Source: Vitellaria paradoxa
Taxonomy: Eukaryota; Streptophyta; Magnoliopsida; Ericales; Sapotaceae
NCBI GenBank assembly: GCA_019916065.1
Contig: CM034239.1
Coordinates: 46,203,812 to 46,267,811, forward strand
Direction: 5' to 3'
DNA: 64,000 bases
The notes beneath the pieces were generated by a model. That model was not told where the DNA came from, ran no database searches, and saw only the letters and a program-made list of their open reading frames with translations. Positions 1 through 12,351 of this stretch are shown here, piece after piece (the stretch's first letter is position 1; each line of letters starts with the position of its first letter). A program made the position numbers and the translations under genes.

Positions 1-1955
1 CAAAGTCGCGACAGTGTATCTTTCTCGGGTATGAGAAAGGGGTCAAGGGGTATAAACTCTGGGATCCTAAGGCAAACAAAGTGGTGATCAGCAGAGACAT
101 GGTATTTGATGAAAAGTCCATGTTAAAGAGTACTCAGTCATAAGAGGAGCAGAAGCTAAAATGCAATGATTTTAGTAAGCAAGTGGTGCGGGTGGAGGTA
201 GAGAATCAGGCTAAGGACATCTCTACTCAGAGTTTAGAGGCTCCTAGTTTGGAAGAGCAAGCTTCCAGTTCAAATGAGCAACAGCACCAGAGTTTAGCTT
301 CAGGGCGGACCAAACGCATTATCAAACCACCGACTAGGTATGGTTTTGAAGATTTAGTTTCTTATGCACTTGTTACCAGTAGTGGGGATCCAGTTACTTT
401 TCAGGAGGCTATCAGCAGTCAGGAGAAGAGCAAATGGATGCAAGCTATGGTGGAGGAGATGGAGTCTCTACATAAGAACAATACATGGGAATTGGTGGAG
501 CTTCCAGAAGGAAAGCGGGCGATAGGATGCAAATGGGTGTACAAACGCAAGGAAGCTGCGTCAGAAAAGAAATGTGAAAGATTCAAGGCTCGCTTGGTAG
601 CGAAAGGTTACTCACAAAGGAAAGGAATTGACTATGATGAGATTTTTTTCCCAGTGGTTAGACACACTTCTATCAGGGTGATGCTGGCCTTGGTAGCTCA
701 TTTTGACATAGAGTTGGAACAGATGGACGTAAAGACGGCGTTTCTTCATTGTGACATTGAAGAAGATCTTTACATGGAGCAGCCGGAGGGGTTTTCACAG
801 CCCGGGAAGGAGCAGTTAGTCTGCAAACTGACGAAATCACTTTATGGGCTAAAGCAGTCTCCACGGCAGTGGTACAAGAAGTTTGACTCTTTCATGATCA
901 GAATTGGCTACGTGCGATGTGAGTATGATTGTTGCATTTATGTGAAACGCCTTGATGATGGTTCTTTCATATATCTCCTATTGTATGTGGATGATATGTT
1001 GATTTCTGCAAAGAGTATCCTTGAAGTCAACAAGTTGAAGGCCTTGTTGAGCAAGGAATTTGAAATGAAGGATTTGGGCGCAGCCAAGAAGATTCTTGGA
1101 ATGGAGATTCACAGGGACAGAAGCTCAGGGAGATTGTGGTTATCTCAGGAAGCTTATGTGGAGAAGGTGTTAAAGAGGTTTAGCATGGATAAAGCAAAAC
1201 CGGTGAGCACACCTTTGGCGAGTCATTTTAGACTGTCTGCAAATCAGTGCCCGAAGTCCGAAGATGAGATCAGGGACATGGAGTCAGTTCCATATACCAG
1301 CGCAGTTGGATGCCTTATGTATGCGATGGTTTGTACCAGACCAGATTTGGCACATGCGGTTAGTGTGGTGAGCAAGTTTATGGCTAATCCAGGGAGACAG
1401 CATTGGAGTGCAGTCAAGTGGATCTTCAGATACTTACGGGGTACCACGAGGTATGGCATCATGTTCAGCAGACAACAAGAAGAGCTTTCAGTTGTAGGAT
1501 ATGTGGATGCAGACTATGCAGGGGACTTGGATAACAGGAGGTCGACTACTGGGTATGTTTTCACTCTGGCAGGAGGGCCTATTTGTTGGAGGTCCGTGGT
1601 TCAGTCTCTTGTTGCTCTTTCTATAACTGAAGCAGAATACATGGCAGTGGCCGAGGCTGCCAAGGAAGCATTATGGGATGCTGGACTAGTTAAGGAGTTG
1701 GGTCTACAGCAAAATGGAGTTGAGATTTACTGTGACAGTCAGAGTGCCATTCATTTGGCGAAGAACCAGGTGTATCATGATAGAACCAAACACATAGATG
1801 TGAGGTTCCACAAGATTCGGGAGTTGGTGTCTTCAGGTGAACTAGTGCTAGAGAAAGTTCACACTTCTGACAACGCTGCAGACATGTTGACGAAGTCCCT
1901 CATAGTAGATAAGTTCAAACATTGTTTGAACTTGATTCATGTCTCCAGTTGCTAG
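1..1955 (+). pseudogene. Tnt1-like Ty1/copia pol, integrase end to RNase H (5'-truncated by window edge)
   Basis: This is the C-terminal part of a retrotransposon polyprotein that copies element RNA into DNA. The frame is open from the window edge, starting in the integrase tail (FLGYEKGVKGYKLWDP), but an in-frame TAA at 141-143 breaks it, and it then runs open to TAG at 1953-1955. The reverse transcriptase follows, with the copia-type KARLVAKGY, QMDVKTAFLH and YGLKQSPRQW blocks and the catalytic YVDDM near 985. RNase H follows, with YVDADYAGD, the CDSQSAIHLAKN block and the DRTKHIDVRFH block near the end. Similarity to Tnt1-type copia polyproteins is by recognition. Apart from the one stop it is well preserved, so the insertion is probably young. 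The 5' half lies outside the window. Confidence 0.9.
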
Positions 1956-2050
1956 ATGAGAGACGACCCCAACTTATGGGGTTCGCGGTGGAGTTCCCAG
2001 TATTCAGTTTCCTAAGGGGTGAGCAGTCGCCAAGGTGGAGATTTTTAATT

Positions 2051-2550
2051 TGTTGGCTCCTATCTCACATTGGTTTTCTCATAAAGGCAGAAGTCTTGTG
2101 AGGTTATAAATCCTATCCCACATTGGATTTCTCATAAAGGCAGAAGTCTTGTGAGGTTGTATATCCTGTCCCACATCGGTTTTCTCATAACGATAGAGGG
2201 GGCCTTGTGAGGTTATAAATAGAGGGTCCTTCTTTTGGAAAAGACACACCAGTCAAAGCTTTGGGTAGCAAGCTTGTACTCTAGTTATATTCCTCCTTTG
2301 AGGTGAGAGTTGTAGTTTTGCTTGGGGAATTGCTTTGTGGGGTGTATTGGAGTAGTGGGTGAGAGGAAATATTGTGTGATTGTAATATTATTCACATAGT
2401 AGATTTTCTTCTCTGAGTGCCCGTGGACGTAGGCAAATTGCCGAACCACGTAAATCTTGTGTTCTTCTATTGTGTGTTTTTCTTGTGTTCGTGTTTGCTA
2501 TTACTTGCAGGGGTGTTGCCAGAAGGTGATCCAGAGTTTTCGTAACAACA
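2051..2550 (+). repeat. 3' LTR of the Tnt1-like copia element
   Basis: The LTR runs from TGTTGGCTCC to CGTAACAACA, so it has the expected TG...CA ends with a 5-bp TGTTG/CAACA inverted repeat. It begins shortly after the pol stop and a purine-rich GGTGGAGA stretch (2034-2041) that resembles a copia polypurine tract. Its first part holds three imperfect tandem copies of a unit of about 54 bp, starting near 2058, 2112 and 2166 with a CCCACATTGG-like core. The third copy is followed by TTATAAATAGAGGG near 2211, a likely TATA box. The matching 5' LTR is outside the window, so the target duplication cannot be confirmed. Confidence 0.8.
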
Positions 2551-3427
2551 TATTTATATTTATATTCTCCTCGTATACCCTTACATCAAACATTAATTAT
2601 TTTAATAAATTGTAATACTATCTTTATACCCCTTACAATAGGTGTTTACTTAGTACAGTGCAGAGTTAAGCACGTGAAGAGGTAAAATCAACACATGATC
2701 CCTCACATATATGTTTTCTTAACATCTCTCTAAGTAATGAGAAAAAACATTACTATTGTTTGAGGAGCCATAATGAGTCTAAAAACTTCTATACACCACA
2801 TATTCTTAATTTGTCAATTCTGAGAACTATAAATGTATTAAAAAAAATTTGCAAAATAATATGCTTGAAATTCACCCAAAAAAGAAGAACAATTAAATGT
2901 TGAATTTGGATTCGTGATTTGATTTAACCATATTCAACTCGCTCATTAATAACTTATTATTAAATAGATATAATTAAATTAAACGCATTTAATCACAACT
3001 CCTTATAACTTATCTAAACCTACTTAAACCAACCCATTTACTGGCTTTATCATTAGATAAGGCAAAGGGATCATCTGCTGCATTTCACGGCGTGAGAGAC
3101 CATGAAGTTCCCAAAAGATGGATAAACTGGCCACCCCAAATTTCTTGCATTACCCATTTTGCTATGGTGCCACTTCAAATTTAGAGTAGCATTGCAGCTC
3201 CTCTATCACTCTCATTGTCCAATTCTACTTTTTATTTCCTCGCTCGCTCTCTATATGAACAACCAAACCTAATTACTTATTAAAAAGATAGATAAGCAAA
3301 AGAAAGAAAGAAAAAAAACACCATCAAAGAGTTAGAAAGAGTGATATTTATTGCATGCACACTTATTTTTGTTATAGCGAATTAAGAAGAGCTAGATAGG
3401 GCAAGCTTGTGCACTTTGGCACCCAAG
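2551..3427. repeat. Diverged copy of the chitinase 3'-flanking DNA
   Basis: No gene is seen. This stretch matches the DNA downstream of the intact chitinase (about 24990-25850) in the same order. Shared landmarks are the TTCTCC(T/G)C lead, ACATTAGGTGCTTACTTAGT-like text, the TGCCACTTCAAATTTAGAGTA block, and CACCATCAAAGAGTTA followed by GATATTTATTGCATG. It is therefore the 3' flank of an older chitinase copy whose exon 3 remains at 5221-5343. Confidence 0.75.
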
Positions 3428-5210
3428 CGTTTGCATCAAGAACAAACAAACGCACTTTTTTCACAGTTTTCTCTGAGTGTATTACTGTATGTAGGAGTGC
3501 GGCCGTGACAGGATTCAGCAGATCCAAGAAAAATGTAAGAATTCCAAAGATCAGGCATTAATATATATGGAACTTTTTATCTTAAATACGGATATGCAAT
3601 AATCACATACAATTATAAATAAAAGCAAAGCAGTAGTTCACCATGGAAATAATACACTGGTTACAACGTTTACCTGAATCTTAACCATATACGAATGTTT
3701 GCCTTCTAATTCCGAAGAAGAATGGACGTAGGTGATCAAAACCGTATATTGACACGATTTTGATGACTCACAATGACTTGAGATGATATAAGTTAAAATT
3801 ACTCCTAGTTTGCTGAAAGTTAAAGTAAAGCAATAAAAAGGTAAAATCCGACGAGGAAGTGTTGGCTGAGGAACCTCTTCATTTCCTTCGGTTTTGGTTT
3901 CAATAGCTGCAGCATAGATGTCCTTCTCGAATGTGATCCACTTCTACACGTGTTTGACAACGTGCTCCCTGCATTGCATATTCTTTTGGATTCTCGGTTC
4001 CTTGGTGATTATCCGTAACTACCATCATGATAATTGATTTAGCCAAGGCTTTCAAAAGAATCTGGAGTCATATCTCAACTATAGGTGATAAAATGTGCAG
4101 GTTGGTGATGAGTTTAAATGAGTTGAAAGTTAGAAGGGTGTAACCCAAAACTGTTCATTTAAAAGATAGGTTAGATATGGGTGATTTAGATATGAGTTAG
4201 TACAAACTCATAAACTCGTATCAACCAATTTACTTATAATCCAATCTACTTTAAAAAAAAAAGGTAAAAATTTATTTCAATAAATATGTGTATATAGACC
4301 CATGCCTTAACTTTTTTTTTTTTTTTTTTACTTGCCAAAAAAAAAAACTATCAGCGTTCCCGGGCCTAAGCCTTATCTCGGCATGACGGAGGTTCGAAAT
4401 GCATTGGATCATACAAGTGGGAGTAGAAGTATTGCATTGTTTAGGCCGGTGATATTCATATTCATCCGGCGGTAAAATGAGAGTTGATTGGAGAAAGTCA
4501 AGCAAATGTCCACCTTCCAATTTAGAAGTATATACATATGTGTTCATAGATACAGGAGTTACTAAAGCTAGTAGGGCCTTCCAGCTCATTATTCTCCAGG
4601 AGATATAGGATTTTCAAATTTTGGCTCTCAAGTTTAAGATTATAAGATATGTATATTTACATATATAACCCGCTTATATATGCTTGTTTACTGGATTCAT
4701 ATAATTAATTATTTGAGGGCAATTTGTTTGGATCTTTTGTGATACAGACTTCTTATCTTTTATTTAATTGATCCTGTTTAACAACTCAGTTGCACCTTTT
4801 TATAAATGAGTGTTTTATAAATTATCTAATAATAACCTAATTAGTAAAATAATAGAATCTAAACTTATTTATTATAAATTTAATTGGGCGGATTAATAGA
4901 TATGATTAATTTTGTCACCTCTAATCTCAACTATCACCGGCCCGTTTTGATTGCTAGGCCGTTGTCAACTCTTAATCAATCCATACAGTCATGGTTTGCT
5001 TGCTTCATTATATATTAATTCGGCTTACAATCAAATAATTTTGGTTGACATTATTCAACTTCGTTCACCATAGAAACTTGCTTCATTGGCCTGTCAACTT
5101 TTTAGTCGACCTTCGAATCTTTAATTATCACGACAATTTAAACATTTTGTTTGTGTCAGTCCACGTGTCACTTTGAAATTGGTTTTGGGTTTATAGGAAT
5201 AAACACCAAG
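3428..5210. other. Unassigned insertion between the paralogous 3' flank and exon 3 remnant
   Basis: The paralogous copies run straight from the CACCCAAG-like site into the chitinase 3'UTR, whereas here about 1.78 kb intervenes. The junctions read GCACCCAAG on the left and ACACCAAG on the right, which could be an imperfect 8-bp duplication. No convincing terminal inverted repeat or coding domain was found inside. The short ORF at 4272-4589 is mostly homopolymer-derived. Confidence 0.4.
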
Positions 5211-5220
5211 GCAGAAAGAT

Positions 5221-5343
5221 AAATTAAGACTCCATCTCGATCAAAAGGCCTTTGATCGTCACCGGTGCCAACTCCAAGCATTTGATAGAATTTTTCATAA
5301 AATTCAATATAATTTTGGATCCTTTCATCTAAGGCATGGCCAC
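5221..5343 (-). pseudogene. GH19 chitinase exon 3 remnant, C-terminal piece
   Basis: Translated on the minus strand, this piece resembles the end of the intact chitinase at 25887: a GHALDERIQNYIEFYEKF block aligns with [18 protein letters not shown], followed by QMLGVGTGD and QRPF. The NLDCY segment has been lost and the stop codon is displaced. The reading frame then stops abruptly at the left end of the gypsy LTR, and the next part of the exon is found 17 kb away at 22345-22413. It is one half of a chitinase exon split by a retrotransposon. It is not functional. Confidence 0.85.
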
Positions 5344-5808
5344 TGTTATGGACAGAAACATAGCAGGGTTTTGCAAAGACAAATTCTCCAAGGGACTGAT
5401 TTATTAAAGGCGAAGTGGCTTGAAGATAAAGAGTTGAAGAAGTCAAATACTCCAGCTGTTACAGATTTTTTGATACAGTTATTTTATTTGTTTCAGTTAT
5501 TCTTTTTTAACACTTGTTCCTATTTTTCTGGTCAGTATCTCAGTCATGTAAATAGTGGCTCCTTATTTGGAGGAAGCTGTTATCATTTGATTCTTTAAAT
5601 TGTAAGCCGGAATAACAAATGAAGCAGTGAATTTTCATCTTCAAAATTTGAGTATGAGATTGAAGGGTTCTCTTTAACGAGCTCCTATACATTTTCATCA
5701 TAGGTTCATAAGGAAGAAAATCAAAAAAACACAATCTCCTTTATAATTTGCAGGTTGATTCCGCGGTTAATCGCCCTGTAACTCGCTCTCATATCCAGGA
5801 CCATAACA
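5344..5808 (+). repeat. 5' LTR of the gypsy element
   Basis: 465 bp, from TGTTATGGACAG to CCATAACA. It matches 21915-22344, with roughly 27 mismatches in about 430 bp by eye (around 6%). That makes this element older than the copia element nested inside it (about 4%). Confidence 0.88.
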
Positions 5809-5810
5809 AA

Positions 5811-5828
5811 TTGATATCAGAGCCACGC
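5811..5828 (+). other. Primer-binding site of the gypsy element
   Basis: TTGATATCAGAGCCACG starts two bases after the 5' LTR. It is one change away from the TGGTATCAGAGC core complementary to initiator methionine tRNA, the usual primer for plant LTR elements. Confidence 0.75.
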
Positions 5829-5831
5829 GTT

Positions 5832-6038
5832 ATGGGCGACTCATCTAGCAATCTACAAAGGCAGTTTGAGTTGTTCATGAAAACATATCAAGAAGATAGG
5901 CAACGCGATCGTGCTGAATGGGAGCGACTCTCAACCCACCTTGAAGAGCTTTCTTAGGATTTGGCTGTTACACGGATTGAAGGATAATAAGAACACGCCG
6001 ATAGTGTGAACAATGGACCACGAGAACAGGTTCGAGTG
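5832..6038 (+). pseudogene. Gypsy gag, N-terminal part
   Basis: The ATG at 5832 follows the primer site. The frame encodes MGDSSSNLQRQFELFMKTY, then a charged Q/R/E-rich segment and a short coiled-coil-like stretch ending THLEELS, before a stop at 5955-5957 (probably a mutated Gln codon). The same frame goes on with DLAVTRIEG and two further stops. At 6038 it is interrupted by the nested copia element, and gag resumes at 17143. Confidence 0.75.
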
Positions 6039-7003
6039 TGTAAGTGTAATTCAGATTAGATTTTGTGTTGACAATATCCCAGACAACACTTTTCTTGTAT
6101 TTGTTCTCCTTCAATTGGGTAGAATGTCACAAGTTAGGTTGTTCGATGCTTAGACATGTACCAAAGAGTGTTTTAGGCATCCTTACAGTTGGTTGAGAAG
6201 AGCACTGGAACTGGAAGAGAAGTTGTTACTACATTAGACTTTCATTGAACCTCTTTTTGGACTGAATTTTAATTTTTCAGAACTTTGGAGTGTCTCACAA
6301 GCAACTCGTTGGAAGTTCCTGCCCACGAGATGCCTATGACAGCTAGAAATGTTTGTCCAGTATGCAAGAGGGTCTTGTGAGTAGTTCATGTGCAGTCTGT
6401 GCCCACGAACTGCCTGTGACGACGTCCAGATATTTAAGATCTGTCCAAATTACTTTTTTAACCCTCTCTTTTGATATAAAAAGAACTTTTCTCTTTTTAC
6501 CCTAACCTTTTGGATAGAACGTCACACTCACTAAGCTTATTTTGAAAAAGAAACCAAAAGGAAATGATGAGATGCTCAACTTCCTTCATTCTTGACATCA
6601 CCAACCATCTTTGGTAAAGATTCATCATCAATCAGCTCAAATCTATGAATATGCATTAGATCGGGTGAGCTTCTTCAAGTTTTTGAAGGTCTTCTTCTTC
6701 ACGGGTTGAGGTGCATTGCGGGATGTCTAGCAATCAAGGTTAGAATGGGTTTTTAGGCAAGTAGATCAACGGGTAGTTGGTTGGAGAAACTTATAATCCA
6801 TTTCTATATACCTTGTAACCTCTGATTTTATAGTGAAGATGGTTTAGTCTGATCCGCTTAAGGATCTGGGGTTGTTTTCTCCTTAGTTTTCTAAGGAATT
6901 TTTACCCTAGTCAACAAATCATGTTGTCTCTTTGGTTTATCTTGTTATATTCAGCTGTGAATGTTTTGATTGGGATACTTTTGTGTGAGATTTGGGACTT
7001 TCA
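6039..7003 (+). repeat. 5' LTR of the nested copia element
   Basis: 965 bp, starting TGTAAGTGTAATTC and ending GGGACTTTCA. It matches 16172-17137 along its whole length. Confidence 0.92.
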
Positions 7004-7005
7004 AG

Positions 7006-7017
7006 TGGTATCAGAGC
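7006..7017 (+). other. Primer-binding site of the copia element
   Basis: TGGTATCAGAGC lies two bases after the 5' LTR. It is the exact complement of the 3' end of plant initiator methionine tRNA. Confidence 0.9.
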
Positions 7018-7079
7018 ATTGGGTACTCTCTGTTTTTGTATCTAGACTTTCTGTCTGAGGGTTGGTCCATATAGTATCC

Positions 7080-10000
7080 ATGGATAGCCTAAGAGATGGA
7101 CAATCAACTATTAGACCTCCGTTTCTTGATGGGACTAACTATCACTATTGGAAAGCATTGATGAGAGCCTTTCTCAAATCTATTGATGAACGAGTTTGGG
7201 ATTCCGTTGTTGATGGATGGAGACTACCTACTGTGAGTGAGACTGGCCACACACTGAAAGCTAAAAGAGATTGGTCACCTGCTGAGAATGAAGCTGCTGG
7301 GTGGGATAGTAAAGCCTTCAACGTAATTTTTTGCAGTGTTTCTCAGGAAGAGTTCAGAAGAATTTTTAACTGTGAAGTTGCAAAAGAAACTTGGGATATT
7401 TCAAGTGACCTATGAAGGAACTGCAATAGTAAAAATAGCCAAGTTACAGAGACTCACTACTGCATTTAAGGTAATTCGTATGACAGAAAATGAAACATTT
7501 GATCAGTTTTACATCAAGCTCAGTGATATTGTAAATTCCTCAGCAAATCTTGGTGAAACTTATCCGTAATCAAAGATTGTTCGCAAGATTTTAAGGTTAT
7601 TACCTGATAAGTTTCAACCAAAGGTTACAGCTATTGAGAAAAGTAAAGATGTAGATCAAATAAAGGTTGAAGAGTTAGTTGGTTCTCTGCAAACTTATGA
7701 AGTTAATGTGAATCAAAACAAGAGAAACAAAGGAATTGCCTTAAGTTCAATCTATGAAGATGAGAAAGAACAAATAGACACCTCAAAAGTGAGTGCTGAG
7801 GATATTGTTTTCCTTGTCAAGAAGTTCAAAAGTTTCTCCAAAAAGCCTTCTCAATACAAGTCAAAGTTCTCTAAAGGAAAGAAAAAGACTGGTGAAGGAA
7901 TCAAAATCGAAAAAAAGCAAGAGAAATCTGGTGAGAAGCAATGCTTTGAATGTAAAGGGTATGGACATTTTGCTAATGAATGTGCAAATCGGATGAAGAG
8001 AAGAAATAAGAAAGTTTTTAATGCTTATTGGGATAATGAAGATGATTCTAGGACTGACGAAAACCAAACTGATGATGATACATCTGGTTCTGAGGATGAC
8101 CCTCCAAATGTGCTCGCATTTATGGTGAAAACTAATGATTGTTCTTCAAATAAAAATTCAGAAATCAGTGTTTCTCAGATAACTCTAGATAAAGTAATGA
8201 GAGTGACACTTCTGATTCAGATTCTGAAGAAGACATTCAAGATAAGTTTGATGTGTTACAAGATAAATATAATGAGCTGTACCAACAATCACTAACTCTT
8301 GCAAAGCAGAAGGCCAAAGCTCTTTCCAAACTAAACAAAGTTGAATGTGAGAAAAAAAGTTTAAAAAATGAAGTTGAAAGTTGTAAGACTCATGTGGGTG
8401 AACTGGAGAAACTGATTGAGACATTGAAAAGAAATGAAGAAAATTTAACTTCTTTGAATGTGACGTTGGAAAAAGAAGTTGAGGAATTGAATGAGAAATT
8501 TGCGAAGGTTTCTAGTTCTCTTAAGAAGTGGGATGCTGGAACCAAGAAGTTGGAAGACATTTTGGAAGCTCAAAGGTGTCCTAATGATAAAACTGGGATT
8601 GGATGTATAAAGCTGTCATTATCTTCTTCATACCAAGGAAATGGCCCAATTAAATTTGTCCCAGCTACTAAGATAATTGAGAACAAATCCAATAATTTTC
8701 ACTTCACTTCAAGGGTTGCAAACGCTGAAAGTGAACAATCAAAAAGTAATTCAAGAGGAAGCCAAAGTTTTCAACAGAAAGTGATATTAAGTGCAAGTAA
8801 GGTGAAAAATCACATTCGAGGTAATGGTTCTCCCAATCACTTTTCAGTTTTTGGAGGTAAAAATGTCATTAAATCTGGTTTCCATTCCTTAAATTCTGCA
8901 TATTCTGGGAAATTTGTTCCTATATGTCATCATTGTGGAATTAGAGGACACATAAGACCATTTTGTCACAAATTGCATGGATTGCCATTGGACTATGTTA
9001 AATCCAAAGTTAATCCTAACAAAGGTCTTAAAGGAAAATAATTTTTGTCTAATAGGTTCAATGGTCTTCAATTTCATGATGACAATGACTTCCGAGCTCC
9101 ATTCAAACCAACAAGGAATATTTCTAATGGAGGATTGTCTAAATCCAATACCAAGAACATTTCAAAAATTGTTTTCAAAGGTAAAATGTCTTCAACAAGC
9201 AAAGTTAGAAAAGCATGGATTAGATGTGGTGAATTGAATTGCTTTGTTGCACACACAGCTTTTAGAGCTCAAAACTCCAATATGTGGTATTTGGATAGTG
9301 GATGCTCTAAGCATATGTGTGGTGTCAAGTCCATGTTTTCTTCTTTGGTTGATTGTGATAAAGGCTCAATCACATTTGGTGATGGTAGCAAATCCAAAAT
9401 TCTTGGTATTGGATGCATTGATCATCCGGGTCTTCTTAGACTCAAGGATGTGCTATATGTTGATGGTTTGAAAGCAAATTTGATTAGCATTAGTCAAATT
9501 TGTGATTCACACTACAATGTTATGTTTGTTAAAAATGAATGCTCAATTCTAGACAAGGATAATAATGTGGTGTTGAAGGGAGTTAGAACTTCAGATAATT
9601 GTTATGGGCTTTCTACTAACAAAAAATTAACTTACAATGTTGCACAGGATGACACTATAGATCTTTGGCACCAAAGGCTTGGACATGTGAACTATCGAGA
9701 CCTTGCAAGATTATCTAAATCCGATATTGTGAAAGGGTTGCCAAAATTAGCAAAAGTCAAGAAAGTTGTTTGTGGACCATGTCAGAAAGGGAAACAAACA
9801 AAGGCTATTCACAAAAAGACTAATAGAATAGCTACTTCTTCTCCGTTAGATCTTGTGCATGTTGACTTGATGGGTCCTATAAAGACTGAAAGTTTAGGTG
9901 GCAAAAAATACATTTTTGTGATGGTAGATGACTTTTCTAGATTCACTTGGGTGAATTTTTTAAAAGAAAAATCTGACACTTTTCAAGCTTTTAAATCTTT

Positions 10001-12351
10001 GTGCAATAGACTTCAAAATGAGAAAAGTGTTAAGATTGGTAGGATCATTAGATTGAGAAGTGATCATGGAAAAGAATTTAAAAATTCTAAGTTTTCCGAT
10101 TTTTGTGATGAGTATGGTATTTTGCATGAATTTTCTGCTCTTAAGACACCTCAACAAAATGGGGTTGTTGAAAAGAAGAACAGAGTTCTCCAAGAAATGA
10201 CTCATGTAATGTTACATGGTAAGAAAATATCTTTGAAGTTTTGGGCTGAGGCCTTAAACACTGCTTGCTACATTAGTAACAGAGTTTTTGTGAGACGAGG
10301 AACTAAAGCAACTTCTTATGAACTTTGGAATGGAAAGAAACTAAGTGTTAAATATTTTCATATCTTTGGGAGCAAATGTTACATTGATCGTGATAGAGAG
10401 TCATTAGGTAAATTTGATGTAAGATCTGATAAAGGAATTTTTCTTGGTTACTTCACAAACAGTAGAGCCTATAGAGTTTTTAATTTGAAACATTCAACTG
10501 TTATGGAGTCAATTAATGTTGTTGTTGATGATGATCCTATTAATTCTGCTTGTAGGTTAAATTCAAGTGAGGATGAACAAGAATTCACCATCTATCCAAA
10601 TGAAAATCCTTGCTAGAAAACCGAGAAAATGAAAAAGAAGTTGAAGCTGAAGCAAGTGGAAATCTGCCAAGAGATGAGGAGGAGGAAAATGAGGATGAGA
10701 ATCAACACTTGACTCTTAATCCCTCATCAAAAGTGAAACTGAATCATCCATTAACACAAGTCATTGGTGAGGTAACAGCCCCTATGAAAACTAGGAGGCA
10801 AGTTCGAAATGAGGTAACTTACTTGTATTATATATCATGCATTGAGCCTAAAAATGTTAAAGAGGCTCTTCTTGACTCTCATTGGATTAATGCCATGCAT
10901 GAAGAATTAGAACAATTTTCTAGAAATGAAGTTTGGGAACTTGTGCCTAGACCTAGTGATGTTAATGTTATAGGGACCAAATGGATTTTCAAAAACAAAA
11001 CCGATGAATTTGGCACTATTGTAAGAAACAAAGCTAGACTAGTCGCACAAGGGTACACTCAAGTTGAAGGTGTAGATTTTGATGAGACTTTTGCACCCGT
11101 GGCTAGACTAGAATCAATTCGAATTTTGTTGGCCATTTCTTGCTACTTAGGATTCAACCTTTTTCAAATGGATGTAAAAAGTGCATTTTTTAATGGTTTT
11201 ATACAAGAAGAAGTTTTTGTTGAGCAACCAAAAGGCTTCATTGATCCTAAACATCCCAATCATGTGTTTCGTTTAAATAAGGCATTGTATGGTTTAAAAC
11301 AAGCTCCAAGAGCTTGGTATGAAAGACTTACCAAATTTTTGGTAGAGTCAAATTTTTCAAAGGGAAGTGTAGACAAAACATTGTTCATCCATAGAAATTC
11401 TAAGGAAATTACCATTGCACAAATCTATGTGGATGACATTATTTTTGGCTCAACTTCAGAAAAATATGCCTTAAAGTTTGCTAAACTCATGAAAAGTCAA
11501 TTTGAAATGAGCATGGTAGGTGAGCTGAATTTTTTCTTGGGGTTGCAAATTAAACAATTGAAAAATGGCATTTTCATATCTCAATCCAAGTATGCAAGAA
11601 ATTTGGTTCAAAAGTTTGGACTCTCTACAACTATGCATGCTAGGACTCCCATGGGCACAACTACCAAACTGAATAAGGATGAATCTGGGAAGTGTGTTGA
11701 TCAAACCTTATACCGTAGCATGATTGGTAGCCTACTGTACTTGACTGCTAGTCGTCCAGACCTTGCATTTAGTGTAGGCATTTGTGCTAGGTATCAATCT
11801 TGTCCCAAAGAATCTCATTTGACAGCTGTCAAACGCATCATTCGTTATATAAATGGGACTCTAGATTATGGCATCTTATTTTCTAATGGTTCTTCTTCAG
11901 AAATCACCTGTTATTCAGATGTAGATTGGGCAGGGTGTTGTGATGATAGAAAAGGCACTTCAGGAGGCTGTTTTTACATATGAGGGAACTTGGTGGCTTG
12001 GCATAGCAAGAAGCAGAACTCCATTTCACTTTCAACAGCCGAAACTGAGTTTGTGCTCAAGTTTTGTGGATGAAGCAGATACTTTCAGATTATGGAATCA
12101 ATCAAGCTACTATGTCCTTGTTTTGTGATAACTTGAGTGCTATCAATATTTTCAAAAATCCTGTTCAACACTCTCGCACAAAACACATTGACATAAGGCA
12201 TCATTTCATAAGAGATCTTGTTGAGAGACAAGTGTTGAGTTTAGAACACATTTTCACTGACCAACAACTTGCTGATATGTTTACAAAGCCATTGAAAGCT
12301 TCAAGATTTGAATATCTTCATTCATCTCTTGGAGTGATACTTCTTGAATAG
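7080..12351 (+). pseudogene. Copia gag-pol polyprotein, broken by frameshifts and stops
   Basis: This encoded the capsid protein and enzymes of the copia element. Gag starts at the ATG at 7080 (MDSLRDGQSTIRPPFLDGTN). It contains a zinc knuckle CFECKGYGHFANEC near 7940, a long coiled coil (8253-8580), and a second C-x2-C-x4-H-x4-C motif near 8925. Protease follows with LDSGCSKHM near 9295. Integrase follows with the HQRLGH...C-x2-C zinc site near 9670-9780 and a D, D, E core (VDLMG, SDHGKEF, PQQNGVVEKKN). Reverse transcriptase has YVDDI near 11430. RNase H ends with RTKHIDIRHHFI and ADMFTKPL. Breaks: frameshifts near 7400, 8195, 10612 and 12040, and stops at 7567, 9039 and 11981. A short piece is missing in RNase H. 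It is not functional as it stands. Confidence 0.9.

Noticed and set aside
1..2550. Target-site duplication for the left-hand copia element
   Set aside because: The 5' LTR is outside the window, so bases after 2550 cannot be compared with the other side.
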